Assembly (NCBI GenBank): GCA_963708895.1 | Contig: CAVPUE010000002.1 | Coordinates: forward strand, 372,001 to 436,000 | DNA length: 64,000 bases | Source: Bacillus_BD sp963708895 | GTDB lineage: Bacteria; Bacillota; Bacilli; Bacillales; Cytobacillaceae | Reading direction: 5' to 3' | In this document: one piece after another, positions 52,603 to 61,637 of the stretch | How the letters are laid out: every line of letters begins with the position of its first letter | Numbering within the stretch: the first letter of the stretch is position 1 | Notes under the pieces: model-generated | What the model was told of the DNA's origin: nothing | Database searches by the model: none | What the model saw: the letters and a program-made list of their open reading frames with translations, nothing else | Program-made: the position numbers and the translations under genes

Positions 52603-54234
52603 ATGAATGAAGTGAAATGTGAATGTGGTCATGTGAATCCACATGGAACGATTCTATGTGAGGCTTGTGGGAAAATACTTAATGAAAATGAAAACATTGA
52701 TGATATTAAACTAGTGGATATGAGGTACGAAGGCAGTGCCCGCCGCTCACAAACCTACAGCAAGACGATTGTTGATAAAATTTGGAATTTTTTCTCTTCT
52801 GTGAAAATTGGCGTTACTTTAATCGTCATTACTTTATTAGCATCGGCAGTAGGTACGATATTACCACAGGAAATGTATATTCCTCCTTTAATACCACCAT
52901 CCCAATTTTACCAGGAACAATATGGATGGTTTGGTCAATTATATTATGAACTAGGTTTTCATAATTTATACAGTTCTTGGTGGTATTTATTATTAATTGC
53001 ATCGATTGGTGTATCACTCGTTATATGTAGCCTTGATCGGGTGATTCCCCTGTATCGTGCATTAAAAAAGCAAAAAGTATCAAGAAATGAAGGCTTCTTA
53101 AAAAAGCAAAGGTTTTTCAGTCAGACAGAAATTGAACTTGGAAGGGATACGTACGAGAAAGTAACAGAAAAGTTAAAATCAAAGCGTTATCATATTCGTG
53201 AAGAAAATGGCAATATCCTTGCAGAAAAGGGTCGTTTTTCAAGATGGGGACCTTATGTGAATCATATCGGGCTTATTATCTTTTTAATCGGAGGAATGCT
53301 GCGATTTGTTCCAGGAATGTATGTTGATAAAGTACTATGGCTTCGAGAAGGCGAAACCAAGTTAATTCCTGAAACAAAAGGAGAATATTATCTACAAAAT
53401 AATCAGTTTATTCTTGAAGTTTACGATTCAGAAAAAGATGGCGAGGTATTTCAGGAAGCGCTTGATGGAGCAGGAATGGTCGCAAAGAACTATCAGTCCA
53501 ATGTGACACTATATAAAAAATCTGGGAATTCAATTCCAGGTGAAATGTCAGAATTAGATAAGGTGAAAGATGGAGAAATAAGAGTAAATGAACCATTGAA
53601 ATTTGATGATTTTGCGATTTATCAAACGGAATTTAAGTTAGATGAATTGAGTTCAATGACGTTTGCTTTAAGTAATAAAGAAACCAAACAGGAATATGGC
53701 ACTTTAACAATTGATCTAAATAATCCAAAAACACAATATAAATTGTCGGATGGATATGAGGTTGAAATGTTAAGTTATTTTCCAGATTTTGAATTTAATG
53801 AAGATGGGGAACCTGCGACAAAGTCAAGAATCCCAAATAACCCGGGATTTATCTTTAAAATGCATACACCAGAAGTACCGGACGGGGAAATCAGTTTTGT
53901 TGCGATCAGACAAACCATTGAACCCTATGGAAATAATCAAAACAAAATGACATTTAAAGGGGTAGAAACAATAAATGTCTCAGGGCTAACAGTGAGAAAA
54001 GATTTAACGCTTTGGATTTTAGCTCTAGGTGGATTTATTTTTATGGTAGGGGTTATACAAGGATCTTATTGGAATCATCGTCGCATTTGGATTTATCAAA
54101 AGAACGGTGAGGTTTGGATTGCCGCACATACAAATAAAAATTGGTACAGTTTAAAAAGAGAGATTTCAATTGCACTTGATGGTACAGGAATAAAGGAACC
54201 AATTGATCAATTAACGAAGGAAACGGATGTGTAA
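52603..54234 (+). CDS. resB: Cytochrome c biogenesis protein ResB
   Basis: A 543-residue Ccs1/ResB protein. A cytosolic N-terminal zinc-ribbon (CECGHVNPHG, CEACGK) is followed by three membrane helices, a large outer domain (about residues 260-460) and a C-terminal helix. The WGPYVNHIGLIIFLIG helix carries a conserved His. With ResC it forms the system II cytochrome c haem lyase. GGGGAG lies upstream of the ATG. Confidence 0.94.
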   Translation: MNEVKCECGHVNPHGTILCEACGKILNENENIDDIKLVDMRYEGSARRSQTYSKTIVDKIWNFFSSVKIGVTLIVITLLASAVGTILPQEMYIPPLIPPSQFYQEQYGWFGQLYYELGFHNLYSSWWYLLLIASIGVSLVICSLDRVIPLYRALKKQKVSRNEGFLKKQRFFSQTEIELGRDTYEKVTEKLKSKRYHIREENGNILAEKGRFSRWGPYVNHIGLIIFLIGGMLRFVPGMYVDKVLWLREGETKLIPETKGEYYLQNNQFILEVYDSEKDGEVFQEALDGAGMVAKNYQSNVTLYKKSGNSIPGEMSELDKVKDGEIRVNEPLKFDDFAIYQTEFKLDELSSMTFALSNKETKQEYGTLTIDLNNPKTQYKLSDGYEVEMLSYFPDFEFNEDGEPATKSRIPNNPGFIFKMHTPEVPDGEISFVAIRQTIEPYGNNQNKMTFKGVETINVSGLTVRKDLTLWILALGGFIFMVGVIQGSYWNHRRIWIYQKNGEVWIAAHTNKNWYSLKREISIALDGTGIKEPIDQLTKETDV

Positions 54235-54246
54235 GGGGGAGTTAGG

Positions 54247-55428
54247 TTGGTTAACCTAAGTAGTAATTTGTTATACTTAGCATTTATACTATATTTAGTG
54301 GCTACGGTTTTTTTTGGAGGGGCGATCAAGGATAAAAGGGGTTCAGAAACAAACAAGGGGATGAATAAATGGGCAAAGGTAGCTATCACACTAACCATTG
54401 TTGGATTCATTGCCCAAACAGGCTATTTTATCACTCGTTGGATTGCCGCAGGTCATGCACCCGTCAGTAATTTGTTTGAATTTACGACCTTTTTTGGTAT
54501 GTGTCTTGTAGGTGCTTTTGTTGCCATATTTTTTATTTATAAAACACCTTTATTAGGATTATTCACTTTGCCTGTTGCCATATTAATTATTGCCTATGCA
54601 AGTATGTTTCCGAGAGATATATCACCGCTGATTCCGGCATTGCAAAGTGATTGGCTCCACATTCATGTAACAACAGCTGCTTTAGGAGAAGCGATTCTTG
54701 CGATTAGTTTTGCTGCAGGACTTATCTATCTTATTAAATCGATTGATCAAACACAAAAAAGCAAAAAAACCTTTTGGTTGGAAACCATCATGTTTAGTTT
54801 AATATGTGTTGTTGGATTTATTGCCGTGACTAGCTTTTTTTCATCTATGAATTATGGGACAAGCTTTAATTGGGTTGATAAAAATGGGGCTGAAGCAGAG
54901 CTAGAATATACAATGCCTGCATTGATTGGACCACATGAAGGAGAACAATTAACAAAGGATCGTTTTTCACCCCTAATTGAAGTGCCAGCTATTATTAATG
55001 CAAAAAAATTGAACACAGTTCTATGGTCAATACTTTCTGGATTCGTCCTTTATGGAATCTTAAGGATTATCTTTAGAAAAAGAATTGGCGCTCTTTTAAA
55101 GCCTCTTGTAAAAAATGTCAATTTGAATTTAGTAGATGAAATTAGTTATCGTTCGGTTTTAATCGGATTTCCTGTCTTTACCCTAGGAGCGCTCATATTT
55201 GCGATGATTTGGGCACAAATTGCTTGGACTCGTTTTTGGGGATGGGATCCAAAGGAAGTTTGGGCACTTATTACTTGGCTATTTTACGCAGCCTTTTTAC
55301 ATCTTAGGCTTTCAAAAGGCTGGCATGGTGAAAAGTCAGCCTGGTTAGCAGTGATTGGTTTCGTGATCATTATGTTTAATTTGATTGCAGTCAACTTAGT
55401 GATTGCAGGTCTTCATTCCTATGCTTAA
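54247..55428 (+). CDS. resC: Cytochrome c biogenesis protein ResC (CcsA)
   Basis: A 393-residue CcsA/ResC membrane protein. It has about eight helices and the haem-handling WWD-type motif RFWGWDPKEVWALITW, with conserved His in DWLHIHVTTA and HLRLSKGWHG. TTG 54247 or a nearby codon starts it; AAGGGGGAG lies upstream. It forms the haem lyase with ResB. Confidence 0.94.
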   Translation: MVNLSSNLLYLAFILYLVATVFFGGAIKDKRGSETNKGMNKWAKVAITLTIVGFIAQTGYFITRWIAAGHAPVSNLFEFTTFFGMCLVGAFVAIFFIYKTPLLGLFTLPVAILIIAYASMFPRDISPLIPALQSDWLHIHVTTAALGEAILAISFAAGLIYLIKSIDQTQKSKKTFWLETIMFSLICVVGFIAVTSFFSSMNYGTSFNWVDKNGAEAELEYTMPALIGPHEGEQLTKDRFSPLIEVPAIINAKKLNTVLWSILSGFVLYGILRIIFRKRIGALLKPLVKNVNLNLVDEISYRSVLIGFPVFTLGALIFAMIWAQIAWTRFWGWDPKEVWALITWLFYAAFLHLRLSKGWHGEKSAWLAVIGFVIIMFNLIAVNLVIAGLHSYA

Positions 55429-55462
55429 TGCTTTAAAAACTGTAAATATTGTAAATAAACTT

Positions 55463-55495
55463 AAGCCTCCACTCTAGTTAGTGAAGGCTTTTATC
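55463..55495 (+). terminator. Terminator after resC
   Basis: AAGCCTCCACT / AGTGAAGGCTT stem with one A-C mismatch, then TTATC. It may partly separate resABC from resDE, as both are also read from a resD promoter in B. subtilis. Confidence 0.75.
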
Positions 55496-55579
55496 ATAAT
55501 GGTCACAAAAGTTTCATGAAGCCATAGATAAAAGTTATTTCTTTTTGTACAATAGATATGATGCAAGGAGGGTAATGTT

Positions 55580-56296
55580 TTGGATAAAAACGTGAAAATA
55601 TTAGTTGTAGATGATGAAGAAAGAATTAGACGCTTATTAAAAATGTATTTAGAGAGAGAAGATTATGTAATTGAAGAAGCGGAAGATGGAAATCAAGCGC
55701 TTTCAATGGCATTAGAAAATGATTACGATTGTATCTTACTTGACTTGATGATGCCTGGTAAGGATGGAATTGAAGTTTGCCGTGAATTAAGAGAGAAAAA
55801 GGCAACACCAGTCATTATGTTGACAGCAAAAGGTGAAGAGGTCAATAGAGTTCAAGGTTTTGAAGTTGGAACAGATGATTATATCGTCAAGCCTTTTAGT
55901 CCTCGTGAAGTTGTATTACGGGTAAAAGCTCTGCTTAGACGTTCGTCACAAACAACATTTGTTCAAGCTGAACCATTAACGAAGGATATTATCGTATTCC
56001 CTCATTTAACCATTGATAATGATGCACATAGAGTGTTAGCTGATGGTCAAGAAGTGAGCTTAACACCTAAGGAATATGAATTGCTATTCTTTTTAGCTAA
56101 ATCACCTGATAAAGTGTATGATCGAGAGCATTTGTTAAAAGAGGTATGGCATTATGAGTTTTTTGGTGATTTACGAACAGTTGATACTCATGTAAAACGT
56201 TTGCGTGAAAAACTCAATAAAGTATCTGAACATGCTGCAAAAATGATTATCACAGTATGGGGAGTCGGCTACAAATTTGAGGTAATCAATGAATGA
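55580..56296 (+). CDS. resD: Two-component response regulator ResD
   Basis: A 238-residue OmpR/PhoB-type regulator. The receiver has the phospho-Asp in CILLDLMMPGKDG, Thr in VIMLTAKGE and Lys in DDYIVKPFSP. The C-terminal winged helix includes LTPKEYELLFFLAKSP and DTHVKRLREKL. It controls aerobic and anaerobic respiration genes. TTG 55580 follows GGAGG. The start of resE overlaps its stop. Confidence 0.95.
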   Translation: MDKNVKILVVDDEERIRRLLKMYLEREDYVIEEAEDGNQALSMALENDYDCILLDLMMPGKDGIEVCRELREKKATPVIMLTAKGEEVNRVQGFEVGTDDYIVKPFSPREVVLRVKALLRRSSQTTFVQAEPLTKDIIVFPHLTIDNDAHRVLADGQEVSLTPKEYELLFFLAKSPDKVYDREHLLKEVWHYEFFGDLRTVDTHVKRLREKLNKVSEHAAKMIITVWGVGYKFEVINE

Positions 56297-58071
56297 AATT
56301 TTGGCGAAGTGTAGTTGTTAAGCTTTGGTTTACGATTCTTTTACTTGTTGCATTCGTGTTATTTTTTGTCTCCGTCATGATTATGCAATTTTTACAAAAC
56401 TATTCAGCATCTGAAAATGAAAAAAATCTGAAAGCAAGAGCCGAAAAAATTGCAGAAATTATTGATTCACATGAATTATCAAGTGGATTGGAAATTTCAT
56501 GGGAATTAATTGATGATGTGACAGGTCTAACAATCGTCATTAGTCCAACAGAATATTATACGGCGGAGAATGAAGGAAAAACACTAAAACTTCCACTTTC
56601 TTATTTTTTAGAGAACGAAGATTTGTCTCAAGTATTAGAAGCAAAAGAACCTAAAAGAGTCATTACTTCCTTTTCTGATATAGGAAAGGGAAAAGATCCT
56701 CTTCAATATGTGATTATAGGTGTCCCATTAAAAGCACAAGATGGTCAAAGTGGAGCGGTTTATATTTACCAATCTGTTGAAGTAGGTGAAGAAGCAGCTA
56801 AGGAAACCACAAAGTATATCTTATTAGCAGCAGGAATCGCGATTATTTTAACGACTTTCTTTGCCTTTTTCCTATCGACTAGGATTAATGCACCTCTAAG
56901 AAAAATGAAACAAGCAGCATTTGAGGTTGCAAGGGGAAATTTCGATACGAAAGTCCCGATATTAACGAATGATGAAATTGGGGAATTGGCTACAGCTTTT
57001 AATCAAATGGGGAGACAACTTAAATTTAATTTAAATGCACTTAGTCAAGAAAAGGAATTATTATCCAGTATTTTAAGTGGAATGGTAGATGGAGTGATTA
57101 CATTTAATCGAGATGGAACCATCTTAATGACCAATCCACCAGCTGAATTATTTTTACAAAATTGGTATTTTGAAAAGAAAAACCAAGAAAATATTGCTGA
57201 GGCAGTTCCGTCGAAAGTAATGGAGTTATTCCAGCAAGCGGTAAATACGGAGAAAGAACAAATTGGTGAGATTACACTTCAAGGGCATTATTGGGTTATG
57301 ATTGTCAGCCCTCTTTATAGTCATCAAAATATACGTGGTGCTGTGGCTGTTGTAAGAGATATGACAGAGGAACGTAAATTGGACAAGATGAGAAGTGATT
57401 TTATCGCCAATGTTTCACATGAATTACGAACGCCTATTGCAATGGTACAAGGCTATAGTGAGGCAATTGTAGATGACATTGCGCAAACAAGTGAGGAAAA
57501 GAAAGAAATGGCAACGGTTATTTATGATGAGTCCTTAAGAATGAGTCGCTTAGTCAATGAATTACTTGACTTGGCAAAAATGGAATCAGGTCATTTTAAT
57601 TTGACGATTGAAGAAGTTGAAATCGAACCATTTTTAAATCGAATTCATCGTAAATTTCAAGGTTTAGCAAAGGAACAAAACATTGCTTTAGTCTTTAACA
57701 TAGAAAGTCAAGAACCGATTTACTCTTTTGATTCCGATCGAATTGAGCAGGTATTAACCAATTTAATAGATAATGCGATACGGCATACGGGTGAAGGTGG
57801 TACAGTGACTGTACATGCACAAAGTGATGACCGTGGCATTTTTATTGAAGTAGAGGATAATGGTGTTGGTATTCCTGAAGAAGACCTGCCGTTTGTTTTT
57901 GAACGTTTCTACAAAGCTGACAAAGCAAGAACAAGAGGTAGATCTGGAACAGGACTAGGTCTTGCCATTGCCAAGAATATCGTTGAAGCACATCATGGCG
58001 TATTAACTGTTCAAAGTAAACAAGGACAAGGTACGACATTTTCCTTTTTAATACCAAGAATTTTGAAGTAA
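56293..58071 (+). CDS. resE: Sensor histidine kinase ResE
   Basis: A 592-residue kinase. Membrane helices lie at residues 12-35 and near 177-197, with an extracytoplasmic domain between. A HAMP domain (about 198-250), a PAS domain (about 255-365) and HisKA with FIANVSHELRTPIAMVQ follow. The ATPase domain has N-box LTNLIDNAIRHT, VEDNGVGI and GTGLGLAIAKNIV. It phosphorylates ResD. Coupled by a four-base overlap. Confidence 0.95.
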   Translation: MKFWRSVVVKLWFTILLLVAFVLFFVSVMIMQFLQNYSASENEKNLKARAEKIAEIIDSHELSSGLEISWELIDDVTGLTIVISPTEYYTAENEGKTLKLPLSYFLENEDLSQVLEAKEPKRVITSFSDIGKGKDPLQYVIIGVPLKAQDGQSGAVYIYQSVEVGEEAAKETTKYILLAAGIAIILTTFFAFFLSTRINAPLRKMKQAAFEVARGNFDTKVPILTNDEIGELATAFNQMGRQLKFNLNALSQEKELLSSILSGMVDGVITFNRDGTILMTNPPAELFLQNWYFEKKNQENIAEAVPSKVMELFQQAVNTEKEQIGEITLQGHYWVMIVSPLYSHQNIRGAVAVVRDMTEERKLDKMRSDFIANVSHELRTPIAMVQGYSEAIVDDIAQTSEEKKEMATVIYDESLRMSRLVNELLDLAKMESGHFNLTIEEVEIEPFLNRIHRKFQGLAKEQNIALVFNIESQEPIYSFDSDRIEQVLTNLIDNAIRHTGEGGTVTVHAQSDDRGIFIEVEDNGVGIPEEDLPFVFERFYKADKARTRGRSGTGLGLAIAKNIVEAHHGVLTVQSKQGQGTTFSFLIPRILK

Positions 58072-58115
58072 TCTGAAGAGGTTGCCGATTATCTTGATTC
58101 ACAAGAAACAAAATG

Positions 58116-58144
58116 GGAAGGGTTATTATGATCCTTCTTTTTTT
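58116..58144 (+). terminator. Weak terminator of resDE
   Basis: GGAAGG with CCTTC short stem followed by a TTTTTTTATT tract. Confidence 0.55.
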
Positions 58145-58164
58145 ATTGAAATCGTAAGAGTGAT

Positions 58165-58190
58165 GGTAACTTTTTTAGTTGCTTTTCGAC
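58165..58190 (+). promoter_or_regulatory. ECF-type (sigma-X) autoregulatory promoter of sigX
   Basis: GGTAAC (58165-58170), a T-run, and CGAC (58187-58190) with a 16-base spacer match ECF -35 (TGWAAC) and -10 (CGWC) elements. This fits self-activation of sigX, known for B. subtilis. Confidence 0.6.
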
Positions 58191-58217
58191 TAAATAAATG
58201 AACGGTGGGGGAAAACG

Positions 58218-58763
58218 ATGGATACCGTTTTTGAAGAATTGTACGAGAAATACCACCATGATGTCTTTCAATTTTTATTTTATATGGTAAAAAATAGAGA
58301 AAGTGCAGAAGATCTTGTTCAAGAAGTGTATATAAGAGTGTTAAAATCGTATTCAAAATTTCAAGGAAATAGTAGTGAAAAGACATGGTTATTTTCAATT
58401 GCTCGTAATGTTGCGATTGATTGGTTTCGCAAGCAAAAGAATTGGAAACAAAGACTGATTGATAAGTTTGATTGGACAGAGCAGCAAATTAAGGATGATC
58501 AGCCCTTCCCAGAGGAAATTACTCTTCAAAAAGAGGAAGTTCGCCTTATTATGAATAGTTTAAATAAATGTACATTTGATCAAAGAATGGTTGTTATTAT
58601 GAGATATTTTAATGAATTATCCATATCGGAAACTGCCCAAGCTCTTAACTGGACGGAGAGTAAAGTAAAAACAACTCAACATCGTGCCTTAAAAGCATTA
58701 AAAGGAAATTTGCAGGAAATGATTAAAGCTACTAAGTCTGCTAATCAAAATACCCATCAATAG
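58218..58763 (+). CDS. sigX: ECF RNA polymerase sigma factor SigX
   Basis: A 181-residue ECF sigma factor. Region 2 is ESAEDLVQEVYIRVLKSY with SEKTWLFSIARNVAIDWFRK; region 4 is LSISETAQALNWTESKVKTT. The opening (FEELYEKYHHDVFQFLFYMVK) and position after resE identify SigX. It governs envelope charge and antimicrobial-peptide resistance genes in B. subtilis. GGTGGGGG is upstream. The cognate anti-sigma gene rsiX, normally next, is absent. Confidence 0.93.
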   Translation: MDTVFEELYEKYHHDVFQFLFYMVKNRESAEDLVQEVYIRVLKSYSKFQGNSSEKTWLFSIARNVAIDWFRKQKNWKQRLIDKFDWTEQQIKDDQPFPEEITLQKEEVRLIMNSLNKCTFDQRMVVIMRYFNELSISETAQALNWTESKVKTTQHRALKALKGNLQEMIKATKSANQNTHQ

Positions 58764-58856
58764 TGATTCTGTCCTGTTTTTTTGTACTATCACTTTGTTC
58801 TATTTAAGGACAAGTCATCATAGTGTGGAGTGAAGAAAACAAAAGGAGGATATGAG

Positions 58857-58934
58857 ATGAGAGATTACATAAGAAGATTATTAATTGCAGGTGCGATGGG
58901 TTTATGTGTGAGTTTATTGTTTTTTAGTATCTAA
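58857..58934 (+). CDS. 25-residue single-pass membrane peptide downstream of sigX
   Basis: A 26-codon reading frame with an excellent AGGAGGA six bases before ATG 58857. The product has a basic start (MRDYIRRLL) then a hydrophobic helix through to FFSI. It sits where rsiX is expected, about 90 bases after sigX and before the ribU leader. Basic-inside topology would put the C-terminus outside or in the membrane. I do not recognise a named family. The strong ribosome-binding site and membrane profile argue it is real; its short length lowers certainty. Confidence 0.65.
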   Translation: MRDYIRRLLIAGAMGLCVSLLFFSI

Positions 58935-59011
58935 ATTCATTCAGTATAGTACAATAAGTGACAAAGTAATGTATGTTCATACATTTGTAATAACTTTTTC
59001 AAGCGTTATAC

Positions 59012-59040
59012 TTCCCATAGTAGGTATCTCTATGTATAAT
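59012..59040 (+). promoter_or_regulatory. Sigma-A promoter of ribU leader
   Basis: TTCCCA (59012-59017), 17-base spacer, TATAAT (59035-59040). The start of RNA would be about 20 bases before the FMN aptamer. Confidence 0.55.
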
Positions 59041-59066
59041 AAAGATATAAAAATCAAATATGATCT

Positions 59067-59196
59067 ATCTTCGGGGCAGGGTGAAATTCCCGACCGACGG
59101 TGATGAGATATTATTATCTCAGGAGCCCGTGAGCCTTTTATAGGCAGGATTTGGTGAGATTCCAAAGCCGACAGTAAAGTCTGGATGGGAGAAGAT
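59067..59196 (+). ncRNA. FMN riboswitch (RFN element)
   Basis: All conserved blocks of the RFN aptamer are present in order: TCGGGGCAGGGTGAAATTCC, CGACCGACGGTGAT, AGCCCGTGAGCC, TTTGGTGAGATTCCAAAGCC and GACAGTAAAGTCTGGATGGG. P1 closes with ATCTTC / GAAGAT at the ends. With FMN bound it should allow the following terminator to form and shut ribU. Confidence 0.96.
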
Positions 59197-59266
59197 GGAG
59201 GTTTGGCGACATTCAAAAAAATTTACTACATTGAATGTTTATTTAAGCTGCCTTCTAAAGAATTCT

Positions 59267-59297
59267 CCCTCAAGTCTAAAACTTGAGGGTTTTTTAT
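59267..59297 (+). terminator. FMN-riboswitch-controlled terminator
   Basis: CCCTCAAGT / ACTTGAGGG with TTTTTTATT, 70 bases after the aptamer and before ribU. Confidence 0.9.
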
Positions 59298-59371
59298 TGG
59301 AATCATTAGTAGGCCGTGCTAAACCTTCTTTCTTAGGAACCGATGGATCCTACTAAAGGAGAAGAGAAAAA

Positions 59372-59959
59372 ATGAAGAGAAACAGATTAAGAGTCATGGT
59401 GGCAGTAGCGATGTTAAGTAGTATTGCGTATGTTTTAATGTTATTAAATTTTCCGATACCACCATTTCCAGCATTTTTGAAGATTGACTTCAGTGATCTT
59501 CCTGCATTAATTGGTGCATTAGTATTTGGACCTATGGCTGGGATTATGATTGAATTATTAAAAAATGTCTTGGATTATTTTATGACAGGAAGCGAAACGG
59601 GAATTCCTGTAGGACACTTTGCAAACTTTATGTCAGGAATCATCTTTATTTTACCAACTTACTATGTTTATAATAAAATAAAATCAAAAAAAGGTATGAC
59701 CGTTGGCTTAATCATAGGTTCAGTCTCAATGGCTTTAGTGATGAGCGTATTGAATTATTTTGTTTTACTACCAGCTTATACGTTTTTCCTTAATATGCCA
59801 GCTATGAGTGGTCCTGAAATTCGTTCATATATTGTTGCGGGAGTACTTCCGTTTAATGTTATAAAAGGGATTGTCATGTCACTAGTATTCATGCTTCTGT
59901 TCTCAAAAATGGGAACTTGGATTCAAAAACAACAGACTTCTTTTAAAATCAGTCATTAA
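59372..59959 (+). CDS. ribU: Riboflavin ECF transporter S component RibU
   Basis: A 195-residue integral membrane protein with about six helices. The family signatures are PPFPAFLKIDFSDLPALIGAL and MIELLKNVLDYFMTGSETGI. It binds riboflavin outside and works with the shared EcfAA'T energising module. The FMN riboswitch directly supports the substrate. AAAGGAG precedes the ATG. Confidence 0.95.
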   Translation: MKRNRLRVMVAVAMLSSIAYVLMLLNFPIPPFPAFLKIDFSDLPALIGALVFGPMAGIMIELLKNVLDYFMTGSETGIPVGHFANFMSGIIFILPTYYVYNKIKSKKGMTVGLIIGSVSMALVMSVLNYFVLLPAYTFFLNMPAMSGPEIRSYIVAGVLPFNVIKGIVMSLVFMLLFSKMGTWIQKQQTSFKISH

Positions 59960-59962
59960 TTG

Positions 59963-59988
59963 AAAAAGCACCTTTAAGGGTGCTTTTT
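59963..59988 (+). terminator. Terminator of ribU
   Basis: AAAAAGCACC / GGGTGCTTTTTT stem with four-base loop. Confidence 0.88.
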
Positions 59989-60011
59989 TAGTTTTCTAAA
60001 AGGGGATATTG

Positions 60012-60049
60012 AAAAAAATAGAAGCTCTCTTCTTAATGAAGAGAGCTTC
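60012..60049 (-). terminator. Terminator of fer
   Basis: 12-bp perfect stem GAAGCTCTCTTC / GAAGAGAGCTTC (60021-60032 / 60038-60049) and, on the minus strand, a following T-run. Confidence 0.9.
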
Positions 60050-60060
60050 TATAGCATTGA

Positions 60061-60309
60061 CTATTCAAATTTTAAAGCATCGCCATCAAATGACTCATCA
60101 GCTACTTTGATTGAGTCTGTTGGACAACCTTCAAATGCATCCATCATATCATCAAGTAATACTTCAGGAATTTCAATTGTTCCTGCATTATCATCAAGTG
60201 TTACGAAAGCGATACCATCATCATCGTAATCATAGATATCTGGTGCTGCTGCTCCACATGCTCCACAAGCGATACATGTTTCTTTGTCTACTATAGTATA
60301 TTTTGCCAT
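60061..60309 (-). CDS. fer: 4Fe-4S ferredoxin
   Basis: An 82-residue acidic ferredoxin. Cluster ligands are CIACGACG (CxxCxxC) and a fourth Cys in FEGCPTDSIKV. Low-potential electron carrier in the cytoplasm. AGGGAGGA precedes the start. Position opposite ypbB matches B. subtilis fer. Confidence 0.95.
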   Translation of the reverse strand: MAKYTIVDKETCIACGACGAAAPDIYDYDDDGIAFVTLDDNAGTIEIPEVLLDDMMDAFEGCPTDSIKVADESFDGDALKFE

Positions 60310-60344
60310 TGAAAAAATCCTCCCTAGTATATATCTTTATATTT

Positions 60345-60373
60345 ATCGTTTCTAACGATGTATTTAACGATAA
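60345..60373. promoter_or_regulatory. Repeated ATCGTT / AACGAT palindrome between fer and ypbB
   Basis: ATCGTT-TCT-AACGAT (60345-60359) and a third AACGATAA seven bases later form overlapping inverted repeats 36 bases upstream of fer. They may be an operator of either divergent gene. The remaining interval (60374-60584) holds AT-rich promoter sequence only. Confidence 0.35.
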
Positions 60374-60584
60374 ACTCATTTCTCATACCTATTGTAAAAC
60401 GACCTCGACAACTTTTCAATAGAAAAAATATTTTGAATCACTATTTTAAGGTAATTTTATGTGAAAAGGTAAAAAAACTTTATTGAAAACCCTTACATTC
60501 TTAAGCTTTATGATATGATAAGAATGATTTTATTCTAGCTCTCGTTTTTTTACAATAATACACAAAAAGTGGCATGGTGATTAA

Positions 60585-61637
60585 ATGGAATTTACATTTT
60601 TACAAATGATCATTTTATATTGTTTACATAAAATAAATGGTGAACGAACCATTTACTCCATCTACCATTTATTACATGGAAAGAAATCTTCGCAAACCAT
60701 TCAAGATGCTTACCTTTTTCATCTAACTCCTTTTTTTCATACCTATCCAACTATAAGTCGGCAAGAAATAGAAAGCATCATTACTAAGTTTGCAACAAAT
60801 GAATGGATTCATGCAGATTCAAACCAACATTATCTGGTAACAGATTCAGGAGAAAAGATTCTTTTTCATTCAGTAAAAAACAATCCAATTCCAGCAAATT
60901 TAAATGGAATGAAATATCAAAGCCAAGCTATTCTTTTTTGGGAAAGACTATCTCTTATGATCCAGGTTTTTTCCTATCTTCAACATCGCGAATCAAGGTA
61001 TATGCCTGTTCAAAGAAGACCCGAAACAATTTCATGGATACGAGACCTTTTAAAACAAAACAAATCTACTCGAGAGAATTTATGTGCTAATTTGTATTCG
61101 GAATTAGTATCTTGTTTGGATCATGAACCCTCTATTGATCCCAATGTATTTGTGATTCGATTAAGTGGATATCGCTCCATTGGTTTAACGTTTGAACAAG
61201 CATCACAAAAATTAAATATAGAAACAACGCAATATTATTATCAATTTTTAAATGTTCTTCATTTTATGATTGATGTACTTGAAAATAATGCTCATCAATA
61301 CCCGCTTCTGAGTTCTTTATTAGAACCATCTCAAAAGGAAAATTTGACACAATCTACAGAAAAGACATTTCAATTGCTAAATCAAGGCTATTCCATTGCA
61401 GATATAGTGAATACACGACAATTAAAAAAAGGTACCATTGAAGATCATATTGTTGAATTAGCTTTAAAAATCAGTGATTTTTCTATTGAACCTTTTGTGA
61501 CAGTGGAAAAACAAAATCAAATTAAAAAAGTTGTAAATGAGACGATGACGAAACAACTTCGGCTTATTCAAAATAAAGTCCAAGATGCAACTTATTTTGA
61601 AATTAGACTAGTACTAGCAAAAGATGGAGATCGATGA
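60585..61637 (+). CDS. ypbB: YpbB-like helix-turn-helix protein, RecQ partner
   Basis: A 350-residue soluble protein, mostly helical, with a C-terminal HTH-like segment around residues 260-300 (FQLLNQGYSIADIVNTRQLK), resembling the RQC or HTH_40 domain often fused to RecQ helicases. The stop overlaps the recQ start by four bases, so the two are coupled. A role as substrate-binding or accessory subunit of the neighbouring helicase is inferred from this arrangement. Confidence 0.82.
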   Translation: MEFTFLQMIILYCLHKINGERTIYSIYHLLHGKKSSQTIQDAYLFHLTPFFHTYPTISRQEIESIITKFATNEWIHADSNQHYLVTDSGEKILFHSVKNNPIPANLNGMKYQSQAILFWERLSLMIQVFSYLQHRESRYMPVQRRPETISWIRDLLKQNKSTRENLCANLYSELVSCLDHEPSIDPNVFVIRLSGYRSIGLTFEQASQKLNIETTQYYYQFLNVLHFMIDVLENNAHQYPLLSSLLEPSQKENLTQSTEKTFQLLNQGYSIADIVNTRQLKKGTIEDHIVELALKISDFSIEPFVTVEKQNQIKKVVNETMTKQLRLIQNKVQDATYFEIRLVLAKDGDR

